DNA from: an uncultured bacterium
GTDB lineage: Bacteria > Cyanobacteriota > Vampirovibrionia > Gastranaerophilales > Gastranaerophilaceae
NCBI GenBank assembly: GCA_949293185.1
Contig: CASFCQ010000022.1
Span: 1 to 55,009 of the forward strand
Direction of reading: 5' to 3'
Length of the DNA stretch: 55,009 nucleotides
Numbering within the stretch: position 1 is the first letter of the stretch; every line of letters begins with the position of its first letter. Position numbers and translations under genes: made by a program. The notes below the pieces were generated by a model. It searched no databases, was not told the DNA's origin, and saw only the letters and a program-made list of their open reading frames with translations. Shown piece by piece: positions 42,751 to 52,055 of this stretch.

Positions 42751-43890
42751 TTAGTCTTTAGCTGATTTTTGTGATTCAGGAACAAGTGCAGCAGGATTTG
42801 TTTTTGACTGTTCCTTCAGTTGTTTTTGTATTGTTTTGGGATCGAAGCTCGGATCTGTGTATTCAATTTTTGCGTTGTTTTTCAAAGTATCAACGTATTT
42901 TTGCAGAGCTTCAATTTTACCTTGATTTGTCAAATACTCTTTGATTTGGTCTTTAACATTTTTAAATGGTTCTACGCCCGCTTTTTTGCGGTCAGTAACG
43001 TAGATAATGTGATAACCGTACGGAGTTTGGACGATTCCGCTCAGAGTATTCGGTTTCATAGAGAAAGCAGCTTTAGAGAACGGTTCTACCATTTCTTCTT
43101 TGCCAAAGAACCCTAAATCACCGCCCTGTCTTGCGCTTTGTGTATCGTCAGACTCGTCTTTTGCGATTTTAGCAAAAGATTTCGGGTCTTTTTTTACTTC
43201 CGCAAGGATTTTTTCTGCTTTGGCTTTGTTTTCTGCCATTTGTTTTTCAACTGCTGCTTTTAAGTCAGCTTCGGACATTTTTTCGTTTCCGTCTTTAGCC
43301 TGAATATTGGCTTTAATTTCTTCAGGGTTTGAGCTTACAAGGATGTGGGAAGCTCTTACCTGGTCAGGAGTTTTGAATTTATCCTGATTTTCTTTGTAGA
43401 ATTTTTCAGCCTGTTTGTCTGTTACGGAAACTGTAGCTATAGTGTCAACAAGTTTTTGGATTTTAACTTCGTCAGTCAAATCTTTTTTGAATTGTACCGG
43501 AGAAATTCCGTTTTCTTTAAGCAGCTGGTTGAATTTTTCTTTTGAGCCTACTTTGTCGATGATGATTTTTATTTGTTTATCCAAATCTTCTTTGGAAACT
43601 TTTATGTGTTTCTTTTCTATATCCTGATCAAGAAGTTCTTTGATGATAAGTTCGTTTATGACTCTGTCTTTAATCATCAAATGCATAAAACTGTTAGGAT
43701 CTTTTTTTACGTCTATACCCATTTGTGTGAACATAGAGTTGTTTGCGATAGCATCAAAAGCTTTTTCGTATTGAGCTTTTGTAATAGCTTCTCCGTTAAC
43801 CGTAACAACGGCGTTATGATTTACACAACCGCACAACAGCAGTGTTGCAGACGCAGCGAGTGTGGTCGCAAATAATTTCAGCTTACTCAT
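42751..43890 (-). CDS. PpiC/SurA-type peptidyl-prolyl isomerase lipoprotein
   Basis: A 379-residue exported foldase. The signal peptide ends in a lipobox (LLLCGC), so the protein is lipid-anchored. A SurA-N-like helical region (about 30-165) is followed by a parvulin PPIase domain (about 175-320): PDQVRASHILVSS, AKDESDDTQSARQGGDLGFFGKEEMVEPF, GIVQTPYGYHIIYVTDRK. A helical tail closes it. The role is likely folding of envelope proteins. It follows mfd by 17 nt. The parvulin domain contains an inserted charged stretch (about 195-230). Confidence 0.93.
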   Translation of the reverse strand: MSKLKLFATTLAASATLLLCGCVNHNAVVTVNGEAITKAQYEKAFDAIANNSMFTQMGIDVKKDPNSFMHLMIKDRVINELIIKELLDQDIEKKHIKVSKEDLDKQIKIIIDKVGSKEKFNQLLKENGISPVQFKKDLTDEVKIQKLVDTIATVSVTDKQAEKFYKENQDKFKTPDQVRASHILVSSNPEEIKANIQAKDGNEKMSEADLKAAVEKQMAENKAKAEKILAEVKKDPKSFAKIAKDESDDTQSARQGGDLGFFGKEEMVEPFSKAAFSMKPNTLSGIVQTPYGYHIIYVTDRKKAGVEPFKNVKDQIKEYLTNQGKIEALQKYVDTLKNNAKIEYTDPSFDPKTIQKQLKEQSKTNPAALVPESQKSAKD

Positions 43891-43907
43891 CTTTATACTC
43901 CTTATTT

Positions 43908-46900
43908 CTATTTGTTTATGTATTCAAAACTGATTTTATTAATATAATAAAATAAATCGGATAATATGTTAAATACTTCTTTAAAGCTAAGTACGGAGTT
44001 GTTGAAAAGCAGTATGGAATTGCCGTCCTGGCACGACTTGGGGGCAATGGTATACTTTATATATTTTGTAATATTTCTGTCCAAACGCGAGGCTATGATT
44101 GACCATTCGGCTTTATTATATGGCATATAAATTCTTATGTTATCGCTTGTTTCGCGAATAAGAGAGATTTTTGCACTGGTTGCAAGCAGACGTAAATGTA
44201 TAAGTTTTATTAAGTTTTCTACAGGTTCGGGTATTTTTGAGAACCTGTCTATCCATTCGTGATGGATTGCGTCGAGTTCTTCAAGCGTCTTAACATCCGC
44301 AAGACGTTTGTACTCTATCATTTTTTGTTCTTTAGAACCTACCCAATCATCAGGGATAAACGCTGTCACATTTATATCAACAATAGCGGGCGGCTGCGGT
44401 TTTTCGCCTTTTTCTTGCAGCTCGTTTATTGTTTCTTCAAGAAGCTGGCAATACGTATCAAATCCCACGCTTGTCATATGTCCGTGCTGTTTTGTTCCGA
44501 GGATATTTCCCACCCCTCTGATTTCAATATCCCGGAGCGCAATCTGATATCCGCCGCCGAGTGTTGAAAATTCTTTTATTGCGTTCAGTCTTTGCAGAGC
44601 ATCTGCGGTTAATTTTTTTCTGTCACGGTAGAAACAATAGCAGTAAGCCTGCCTGTCCGAACGTCCCACACGTCCTCTTAACTGATAAAGCTGTGCTAGC
44701 CCGAATCTGTCGGCATCATAAACAATCATTGTATTGGCGTTAGGTATATCCAGACCTGATTCAATAATAGTTGTACAAAGCAGGATATCATACTTATGCT
44801 CGGCATATTCAAGCATAATATTTTCCAAAACTTTAGCGTCCATTTGCCCGTGGGCAACGGCAATCCTTGCGTTGGGTACAATTTTTTGCACCTCGGCTGC
44901 AAATTCATAAATTGTTTCCACCCTGTTGTAAAGGAAGAACACCTGTCCGTCCCGGTCAAGTTCATGGTTAATTGCGTTTTTAACAAAAGTTTCGTTATAC
45001 TGACCGACATAGGTTTTTACGGGGAGTCTGTTCATCGGTGCTGTATTAATAACGGACATGTTTTTAATACCCGACAAGGACATATAAAGCGTTCTTGGTA
45101 TCGGTGTGGCGGACATACTCAAAATATCAATGTTTTTGCGCATCATTTTGAGTTTTTCTTTATGTTTAACGCCGAACCTGTGTTCCTCGTCGATAACGAG
45201 TAATCCTAAATCTTTAAAAATAATATCATCCTGCAAAAGCCTGTGTGTGCCTATTACAACATCAACCTCGCCGGTTAAAAGTTTTTTTACGATTTCTTTT
45301 TGTTCTTTTGCACTTCTGAATCTTGAGAGCAATTCCACTTTTACGGGGAATGGTTTAAACCTTTCAGAAATCGTCTGGTAATGCTGCATTGCAAGGATTG
45401 TTGTAGGAACAACAACAGCCGCCTGCTTGCCGGACATTACAGCCTTAAACACTGCACGTATGGCAATTTCTGTTTTACCAAACCCGACATCGGCACATAT
45501 AAGCCTGTCCATTGGTTTTGAATCTTCCATATCAGCTTTTGTTTCCTGAATGGCTTTCATCTGGTCGGGGGTTTCAGTGTATTCAAAAGCTTCTTCCATT
45601 TCGCACTGCCATACGGTATCGGGTTCAAATGCAATACCCTGTGCGGCTGCACGTTTTGCATAAAGATGCAGCAGGTCTTTTGCAATATCTTCGATAGCTT
45701 TTTTAGCGCGGGTTTTGGTTATGTTCCAATCATTGCCGCCCATTCTCGAAAGCTTCGGCGCTGTTGCGCCGGCGCCGCGGTATCTGACAAGAAGGTTAAT
45801 CTGTTCGGCAGGCATGTGCAGTTTATCGCCGTGTGCGTATTCAATAGTCAGGTAATCTTTAAGCTGCCCGTCTATCTCCTGTTTTGACAACCCCTTATAC
45901 AGCCCCACACCGTGAATCTGGTGTACTACATATTCGCCTTCTTTTATGTCGTTAACGGATTCGATATATTCAGCGCTTTCTTTATGGTATGCCTGTTTTT
46001 TGGCGGTAATATCTTTGGATTTTTTGTTAAAAAGTTCTCTGTCTGTCAGGACAACGAGTTTTAAATCTTCTATCAAAGACCCGCCCAGAGCAAGGTTTTC
46101 CGTGATATAGACCTCATTTGGGTTTTCAAAATTGTCTGATATAGCAAGTTCAAAATCTTCGAAAACTTCTTCTATACGGTTTTTATAATCCGTTGCAATA
46201 ACAACCTTGTAGCCTTCTTTTATTTTTTGTTCGCAAAAAGTCAGGATATCTTCCATTTTGGAAGAAAAGCTCGGAATTAGAGAGCTGTTAAACTCTATTG
46301 TGTAATCCGAAACCGTATCAAGAAAGTTATCAAGAAAGACCTTTTGCAGTTGTGCAACGCTGGTTCTAAAGTCTTCGAATTCAAGATGAGCCGTGCTTTT
46401 TAACGGCAGAGCCAGAGCTTTTTGGGTATTTTCTTCTATTTGTTTTTTATAGTTATCATCAATTTGACCGAATTTTGAAAAAATCTCTGAGGATTCATCA
46501 AACACTATAACGGGCGGTTCTTCTGTGTCAGCCAGCAATTGAGTCAGATTTTTCATCTTTTTATTTAGATAGGACTGAAAATAATCTATACCGTCAAAGT
46601 ATTTTTCTTCGTCGATTTTTTCTAATGTTTCACCGAGCATTTCTCTTATTACGTCAGCATTTTCCCCGACTTCGGTTTGCACGGTTGCCTGAGTTAACTC
46701 GTTTTTAAAAGTTTCCGTATTATTTTTATCAAGAATAAATTTATAAACCGGAGATATTGTGGTTTCTTTTGCTTTTTTGACACTTCTCTGGTTTTTGTTG
46801 TCAAAATATCTTATGTCCGTTACCGTATCGCCCCACAGCTCTATACGGGAAGCGTATTTGTTAAGCGAAAACACGTCTATTATATCCCCGCGTATGGAAA

Positions 46901-47408
46901 ATTCGCCTATATCCGACACCATTGTTACACGTTTGTAGCCCATATCAACAAGGGTTTGGGCAATTTTTGAGGTATCGATTTCATCGTCAATTTTTATATT
47001 AATGCTGTGTTTTTTATAAAAATCTCTGTCCGGAAATTTTTCAAGCAGAGCTTTAACAGGCACAAGCAGAAGTTTAATATTTTCGAGGTTTGATAAAATT
47101 TCTGTTTGTCTTGCATATTTATAAAGGTTAGGTTCAACGCCGTCATATATGGAGATATCCTGATAGGGAAAGATTGTTGATTCTATATCAAAAAACTTTT
47201 CAAGGTCGTGTTTGTATTTTAGCGCATTTTGTTCCGTATTGGTAATAAAAACAGTGCGTTTTTCACTGCTTATTTGAGCAAGCAAAAGCAGACGAAGAAA
47301 CGATGTCAGCCCGCTTACGGAAAAGGAGCAGTTCTTTTTAAGGAATGCATATAGTTTTTCGTCATTTAAGATTCTTTTATTCTTAATTTTGTGCAGAATT
47401 TCATTCAT
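43908..47408 (-). CDS. mfd: Transcription-repair coupling factor
   Basis: Mfd, 1166 residues. It removes RNA polymerase stalled at lesions and recruits the UvrABC excision system. UvrB-like N-terminal domains are followed by the RNA polymerase-interacting CarD-like domain (about 485-550, GEYVVHQIHGVGLYKGL), the translocase motor with ADVGFGKTEIAIRA (about 637) and DEEHRFGV (about 740), and RGRVGRSDRQAYCY. The C-terminal TRCF domain is present. It is between tatD (60 nt) and the PpiC gene (17 nt), all on the minus strand. ATG start is supported by length. Confidence 0.97.
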   Translation of the reverse strand: MNEILHKIKNKRILNDEKLYAFLKKNCSFSVSGLTSFLRLLLLAQISSEKRTVFITNTEQNALKYKHDLEKFFDIESTIFPYQDISIYDGVEPNLYKYARQTEILSNLENIKLLLVPVKALLEKFPDRDFYKKHSINIKIDDEIDTSKIAQTLVDMGYKRVTMVSDIGEFSIRGDIIDVFSLNKYASRIELWGDTVTDIRYFDNKNQRSVKKAKETTISPVYKFILDKNNTETFKNELTQATVQTEVGENADVIREMLGETLEKIDEEKYFDGIDYFQSYLNKKMKNLTQLLADTEEPPVIVFDESSEIFSKFGQIDDNYKKQIEENTQKALALPLKSTAHLEFEDFRTSVAQLQKVFLDNFLDTVSDYTIEFNSSLIPSFSSKMEDILTFCEQKIKEGYKVVIATDYKNRIEEVFEDFELAISDNFENPNEVYITENLALGGSLIEDLKLVVLTDRELFNKKSKDITAKKQAYHKESAEYIESVNDIKEGEYVVHQIHGVGLYKGLSKQEIDGQLKDYLTIEYAHGDKLHMPAEQINLLVRYRGAGATAPKLSRMGGNDWNITKTRAKKAIEDIAKDLLHLYAKRAAAQGIAFEPDTVWQCEMEEAFEYTETPDQMKAIQETKADMEDSKPMDRLICADVGFGKTEIAIRAVFKAVMSGKQAAVVVPTTILAMQHYQTISERFKPFPVKVELLSRFRSAKEQKEIVKKLLTGEVDVVIGTHRLLQDDIIFKDLGLLVIDEEHRFGVKHKEKLKMMRKNIDILSMSATPIPRTLYMSLSGIKNMSVINTAPMNRLPVKTYVGQYNETFVKNAINHELDRDGQVFFLYNRVETIYEFAAEVQKIVPNARIAVAHGQMDAKVLENIMLEYAEHKYDILLCTTIIESGLDIPNANTMIVYDADRFGLAQLYQLRGRVGRSDRQAYCYCFYRDRKKLTADALQRLNAIKEFSTLGGGYQIALRDIEIRGVGNILGTKQHGHMTSVGFDTYCQLLEETINELQEKGEKPQPPAIVDINVTAFIPDDWVGSKEQKMIEYKRLADVKTLEELDAIHHEWIDRFSKIPEPVENLIKLIHLRLLATSAKISLIRETSDNIRIYMPYNKAEWSIIASRLDRNITKYIKYTIAPKSCQDGNSILLFNNSVLSFKEVFNILSDLFYYINKISFEYINK

Positions 47409-47468
47409 AAAAAAATGATATCATGCATAATGTATTTCATATAGTCGGATGTTTTGCCTTTGATATTA

Positions 47469-48233
47469 TTAAAGCTTTAGCAGTTTTTCCGCATTAGCGG
47501 TAGTAGTCCCGGCTACTTCCTCAAAGCTTATGCCTCTGAGGTCTGCTATCTCCTGAGCAACAAATTTTACATACGCCGGCTGATTTTCTTTTCCCCTGAA
47601 AGGCACGGGTGTCATATAAGGGGCATCGGTTTCCAAAAGTAACTTTTCAAGGGGAACAACCTTTGCAACCTCTTTTACCTTTTTGGCGTTTTTAAAAGTA
47701 ACAACGCCGCCAAGCGCTATATAAAATCCTTCTTTTACACACTCCATCGCAAATTCCGGGCTTCCTGAAAAACAGTGCATCACAACCCCGACATCCGCAG
47801 CGCCTGTTTTTTTTAAGATTTCAAAGCTATCCTGATGAGCTTCTCTGTCGTGAACAAGGATAGGCTTGCCAGCCTCTTTAGCAATTAAAATCTGCCGTTC
47901 AAAAATTTCTTTCTGTCGTTCTATCTGTGATTTGTCCCAGTAGTAATCCAGCCCGACTTCACCGAGAGCAACAATTTTAGGGTGTTTAAGGTATTGTTTT
48001 ATCTGTTCTTCCGCTTCATCGTTATATGAATTTAGTTCTTCAGGATGAACACCGACAGCTCCGAACACGTTTTTGTAATTTTCGCAGAGTTCGGCAATGC
48101 GGACAAAACCGGCAGGCTCAACACCGGGGATAACAACCTTTTCCACCCCGTACTCTTTAGCCGTTTTAATCACATCGTCAAAACGGTCTTTAAAATTTTC
48201 CATATCAATATGAGTGTGGGTGTCTATCAGCAT
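47469..48233 (-). CDS. tatD: TatD-family metal-dependent hydrolase (DNase)
   Basis: A 254-residue TIM-barrel hydrolase with the TatD metal ligands DTHTHID, LGEVGLDYYWD, VHDREAH, MHCFSGS and TDAPYMTP. Family members are 3'-5' exonucleases and act in DNA repair or degradation. The start overlaps the HEAT-like gene stop by 7 nt. Its place next to mfd is compatible with a DNA-repair transcript. Length is normal. Confidence 0.95.
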   Translation of the reverse strand: MLIDTHTHIDMENFKDRFDDVIKTAKEYGVEKVVIPGVEPAGFVRIAELCENYKNVFGAVGVHPEELNSYNDEAEEQIKQYLKHPKIVALGEVGLDYYWDKSQIERQKEIFERQILIAKEAGKPILVHDREAHQDSFEILKKTGAADVGVVMHCFSGSPEFAMECVKEGFYIALGGVVTFKNAKKVKEVAKVVPLEKLLLETDAPYMTPVPFRGKENQPAYVKFVAQEIADLRGISFEEVAGTTTANAEKLLKL

Positions 48234-49459
48234 ATAAAACTCTGAATCAGCGCTTTTTTATTTTCGTCGTGTACTTTGTTTAAAACAGCATCTTTATCAA
48301 TACCGTCAAGCAGGTTGAGATGTTTCAGCGCAATAACTGCCTCGCAAAGAATAATTTCATTGCTGCAGTTAAGGAGTTCTTTTATTTCCTGCTGTGCCTG
48401 TGTAAGTTTGTACTCGGAAATAATCCTTAACGCACTGCTTATACGGTGAATATCAGATTCCGGCAAGTTCAGTTCGTTTTTAACAAGGTTTTTCTGGGCA
48501 TTCCAAAAATATTCCTGCTGATGTTTTAAAAGGTTGTAAATCTCGCTGATTTCCTGTTTTGTATTCTTATCTTCGTCAAAAGTGTATTCTTCGTTTTCAG
48601 AAAGCATTTCGAACTTTGACAGAGCCTTTAATAAAACAACTGCAGCCTGAGAGTCTTTGTTTTTTATATTGTAATCAATTAAAAACGAAAGTACTTCGAA
48701 CAGCTCAAAGCAGAAAATCTGGTTCAACGGAAGTATTTCGCCAAGTCCGGAAAGAATATTGTCAACGCATAACAGAACCTGACTTTTGTTGTCATAGGTT
48801 GTCAAAAGTTCCATAAGGCTTTGTATGTATGGTATTTCACCCGCAATATTTTCGCTCATGGAAGAACGTTCCATGGCGTTTAATATGTGTTCTACCGCAT
48901 TTTTATCTTCATATGCAACCAAAAATTTTACAGCCTTAAGAACAGTAAACTCATCGTCGGAGTTTAGAAGTTCAATTGCTTTTTGATAAGCGCAATCACT
49001 ATTCATAGCTCCCAGAGCCTTTGCTGCGTTAAAAGCAAGCGCCTCATTATCACCGAATGCATATTCCGTCAAATCATCGGCTGCAATAGTATCCGGAATG
49101 TATGAAAAATACTTTGCCGCATAAGCTTTTTCGTCATCAGTGCCGTGTTCCAGCAGCTCCAGCATTTCGTCAGTCATATCTTCATTTGCATACTTTGCAA
49201 GTGAGGCTACTATTACATCCTCAAAATCAGGGCTGTAGATTTTTAAAAAATCAAAAAGATTTCTGTAATTGTTATCGTTTATTGCTTTATTCAAACGCTT
49301 GCAGACATTGTTTTTTATAAAGTCAAAGAGAAATTCGCTTTTGTCCGTGAGTATTTTAAAAGCTTCTGTATTTGTGTTATCGATAATTTCACGTGCGGCA
49401 GCCAGAGCTTTTTGCTCATCTTTTGCAGTGATATCTTTTACGAGTTGTTCGTTATTCAT
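48227..49459 (-). CDS. HEAT-like helical repeat protein, function unknown
   Basis: A 410-residue protein, almost all helical. Tandem helix pairs such as GTDDEKAYAAKYFSYIP, FGDNEALAFNAAKALGAM and NSDDEFTVLKAVKFLVAYEDKNAVEHIL have HEAT-repeat spacing and make a scaffold that usually binds other proteins. No signal peptide or membrane span. The start at ATG 49459 (MNNEQL) is chosen because the upstream ATG at 49495 lies inside pheT. It is 10 nt after the pheT stop and overlaps tatD by 7 nt, so it belongs to that transcript. Partner unknown. Confidence 0.75.
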   Translation of the reverse strand: MNNEQLVKDITAKDEQKALAAAREIIDNTNTEAFKILTDKSEFLFDFIKNNVCKRLNKAINDNNYRNLFDFLKIYSPDFEDVIVASLAKYANEDMTDEMLELLEHGTDDEKAYAAKYFSYIPDTIAADDLTEYAFGDNEALAFNAAKALGAMNSDCAYQKAIELLNSDDEFTVLKAVKFLVAYEDKNAVEHILNAMERSSMSENIAGEIPYIQSLMELLTTYDNKSQVLLCVDNILSGLGEILPLNQIFCFELFEVLSFLIDYNIKNKDSQAAVVLLKALSKFEMLSENEEYTFDEDKNTKQEISEIYNLLKHQQEYFWNAQKNLVKNELNLPESDIHRISSALRIISEYKLTQAQQEIKELLNCSNEIILCEAVIALKHLNLLDGIDKDAVLNKVHDENKKALIQSFIC

Positions 49460-49469
49460 AAATATCTTT

Positions 49470-51926
49470 CTATTCTCTGAAGCTAAGGTTTGCAACAGAT
49501 TTTTTAAGGTTGTTTCTTATTGAATTCATTTGTTCTTCTACAGCTTCATCGGTTAAGGTTGCTTCTTTATCCTGCAGTTTGATTCTGAAAGCCATACTCT
49601 TGAAGCCGTTTTCGATATGTTCTCCCTGATATACGTCAAAGAGCTCTTCGCCGTTAAAGAGGGTGTTTTTTACGGATTTTTTGATAATTCTTGAAATTTC
49701 GTCACAGCTTACATTTTCAGGAACTATAAATGCCAAATCTCTTTGCACCTCAGGGAATTGAGGAAGTTTTTTGTATTTAACGGTAGAAATATGAACTGCT
49801 TTTAAAAGTTCTTCCAAATCTATTTCAAACAGATACACATTTTGCTGGAATTTTTCTTTGTCTTTTAAAAGCGGATGAACTTCGCCGAAAAATCCGACTT
49901 CTAAAGGCTGTTTGCCCAGCATAACGAGCTTTGCGCATTTGCCGGGATGCAGAAACTCTTTGTCTTTGCATTCTCTAAGCTGAACTCTGTTTTCCAGCCC
50001 GAGCATAATAAGAAGATTTTCTACTATACCTTTTACTGTGTAAAAATCTGTTTCCGGCTTTTTAATCCAGCTTCCGCAGCTTACATCACCAGTTAGTGCA
50101 CCGGCAAGCATTCTTTTTTCGGTTACACCTGTGTTCTTTTCATCGGCAGGACCTTCTACAAAATAGGTTCTTCCAGTTTCAAACAGGCGCAGATTTTTTT
50201 GCCCGTTTGCGATATTTGTTTTCACAACGTTTAAAATGCTGGGTATCATTGACTGACGCAGCATTGTATGTTCTTCGCTCTGCGGGTTGCAAACTTTTAC
50301 GGCTTTTGAATCGTCATATTTTACGGAGAACTCTTTATAGACAGGAGCTCCGACAAGGGAAGACGTTACAGTTTCGTAAAATCCCGCGCCGAGGAACATA
50401 TTGTGAATCTTTTTACAGATTTTTGATTCTTCCGTGATTTCAGGTGACTGTGTATTTTTAGGCAAGGTCGGGTCAATTTTGTCGTATCCGTAGATTCTTG
50501 AGATTTCTTCAATCAGGTCAATTTCTCTGTAAACATCTACCATTCTGAATGAAGGTACTTTGAATTTTGCTGCGATTTCATTTTTTCCGAGCAATTCAAA
50601 ACCGAGGTTGCCGAGGATTTCTATGCATTTTTCCGAAGGAATTTCAGACCCGAGCATACGCTTAATTTGAGCGAATCTTAAGGTGATATCTTTTTCCGGC
50701 AATTTGTTGTCGCCTGTTTCTACAATGCCGTCTACTTTAGCGCCGGCAAGTTCTACCATAAGCTGCATTGCTCGCATTAAAGCAGGTTTTACCATTTCGA
50801 TATCAACGCCTCTTTCATATCTTGCGCTGGCTTCGCTTCTGTAGCCTATGCTTCTTGCAGAGCGTCTGTTTTGTGCCGGAGTGAAATATGCTGCTTCTAA
50901 GGCGAGATTTTTGGTATTTTCGTCTACTTCACTGTTTGCACCGCCGAATACACCGCCTACGCATACAGCTTTTTCTTTTGTTGCAATCAACACGGTATCG
51001 GAAGTTGTTTTACGTTCTATTTCGTCAAGAGTAACAATTGTTTCTCCTTCGTGCGCGCGTCTTACGCAGAGGTATCCGTTTAATTTATCTCTGTCAAAAG
51101 CGTGCAGCGGGCAGCCGTATTCTAAAAGCACGTAGTTTGTTATATCAACAACGTTGTTAATTGCTCTGACACCGCAGGCTGTAAGGCGTCTTTGCATCCA
51201 ATCAGGCGATGGTTTGATTGTTAAATCGTTCAAAAGTCCTACGCTATAGTATTTGCAGCCTTCTGTATCCAGAATTTCAACTTTAAATTTATCTGTTGAA
51301 TTATCACGTGTGCTTTGAAGCGGGGAGAAATTCAGTTTTTTATTAAAAATAGCTGATATTTCTCTGGCTACACCGATTATGGACATTTCGTCGCCTCTAT
51401 TTGCAGTCGGAGCGACGTCAAGGACAATATCTTCTTTTATTTGAAGGAGTTTTTCAAGAGGTTCTCCGAGTTTTATATCTTTATAGAGTCTGTTTAAGAT
51501 AAGGATTCCGTCTTCTTCCTGCATGTTTTCAAGACCGAGTTCATCCTGTGAGCAGAGCATGCCCTGAGATTCTATACCTCTTATTTTTGCAGGTGTAAGT
51601 TCAAACTGTTCGCCTGTTTTTCTGTCCAGAACTTTTGAACCGACAGAAGCGTAGGGGATGATTTGACCTTCTTCTATATTTTGAGCACCGCAGACAACTG
51701 TTTTTGTTTCGCTGCCGATATCAACCGTCACAAGGTGAAGTTTGTCAGCGTTGGGGTGCTGTTCGATTAATTTAATTTGTGCTGTTCTTATATTTGAAAA
51801 TTTCGGGCCTGTTTTTTCTATCTCTTCTACTTCTAATCCGCTCATAGTAAGTTCGTGAGCGATTTGTTCAGGTGTTAAATCCGACAGGTCAACGTATTCA
51901 TTAAGCCATTCCAGTGAAATTTTCAT
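49470..51926 (-). CDS. pheT: Phenylalanyl-tRNA synthetase beta subunit
   Basis: Beta subunit, 818 residues, the full size. It has an N-terminal EMAP-type tRNA-binding domain (about 40-150, IRTAQIKLIEQHPNADKLHLVTVDIG), the B3/B4 editing domain, B5 (about 400-475), the inactive class II core, and a C-terminal anticodon-binding FDX-ACB domain (PQFPEVQRDLAFIVPENVS). It pairs with the PheS made at 29.5 kb. ATG 51926 follows AAAGGAC; the frame reaching 51989 is upstream sequence. It leads a set with the HEAT-like gene, tatD and mfd. Confidence 0.97.
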   Translation of the reverse strand: MKISLEWLNEYVDLSDLTPEQIAHELTMSGLEVEEIEKTGPKFSNIRTAQIKLIEQHPNADKLHLVTVDIGSETKTVVCGAQNIEEGQIIPYASVGSKVLDRKTGEQFELTPAKIRGIESQGMLCSQDELGLENMQEEDGILILNRLYKDIKLGEPLEKLLQIKEDIVLDVAPTANRGDEMSIIGVAREISAIFNKKLNFSPLQSTRDNSTDKFKVEILDTEGCKYYSVGLLNDLTIKPSPDWMQRRLTACGVRAINNVVDITNYVLLEYGCPLHAFDRDKLNGYLCVRRAHEGETIVTLDEIERKTTSDTVLIATKEKAVCVGGVFGGANSEVDENTKNLALEAAYFTPAQNRRSARSIGYRSEASARYERGVDIEMVKPALMRAMQLMVELAGAKVDGIVETGDNKLPEKDITLRFAQIKRMLGSEIPSEKCIEILGNLGFELLGKNEIAAKFKVPSFRMVDVYREIDLIEEISRIYGYDKIDPTLPKNTQSPEITEESKICKKIHNMFLGAGFYETVTSSLVGAPVYKEFSVKYDDSKAVKVCNPQSEEHTMLRQSMIPSILNVVKTNIANGQKNLRLFETGRTYFVEGPADEKNTGVTEKRMLAGALTGDVSCGSWIKKPETDFYTVKGIVENLLIMLGLENRVQLRECKDKEFLHPGKCAKLVMLGKQPLEVGFFGEVHPLLKDKEKFQQNVYLFEIDLEELLKAVHISTVKYKKLPQFPEVQRDLAFIVPENVSCDEISRIIKKSVKNTLFNGEELFDVYQGEHIENGFKSMAFRIKLQDKEATLTDEAVEEQMNSIRNNLKKSVANLSFRE

Positions 51927-52001
51927 TTTTATGTCCTTTTTATTATTTTCCTCTAATGGAATTTTATAATAAATAGAACACAATGTCATGTTTGGTTATA
52001 T

Positions 52002-52038
52002 AAAAAGCCTGCTTAAAAATTCATTAAGCAGGCTTTTT
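52002..52038 (-). terminator. Terminator after the SPFH gene
   Basis: AAAAAGCCTGCTTAA / TTAAGCAGGCTTTTT, a near-perfect stem with A/T runs, 18 nt beyond the SPFH stop on the minus strand. Confidence 0.9.
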
Positions 52039-52055
52039 GAGTATTATTTTATTTT

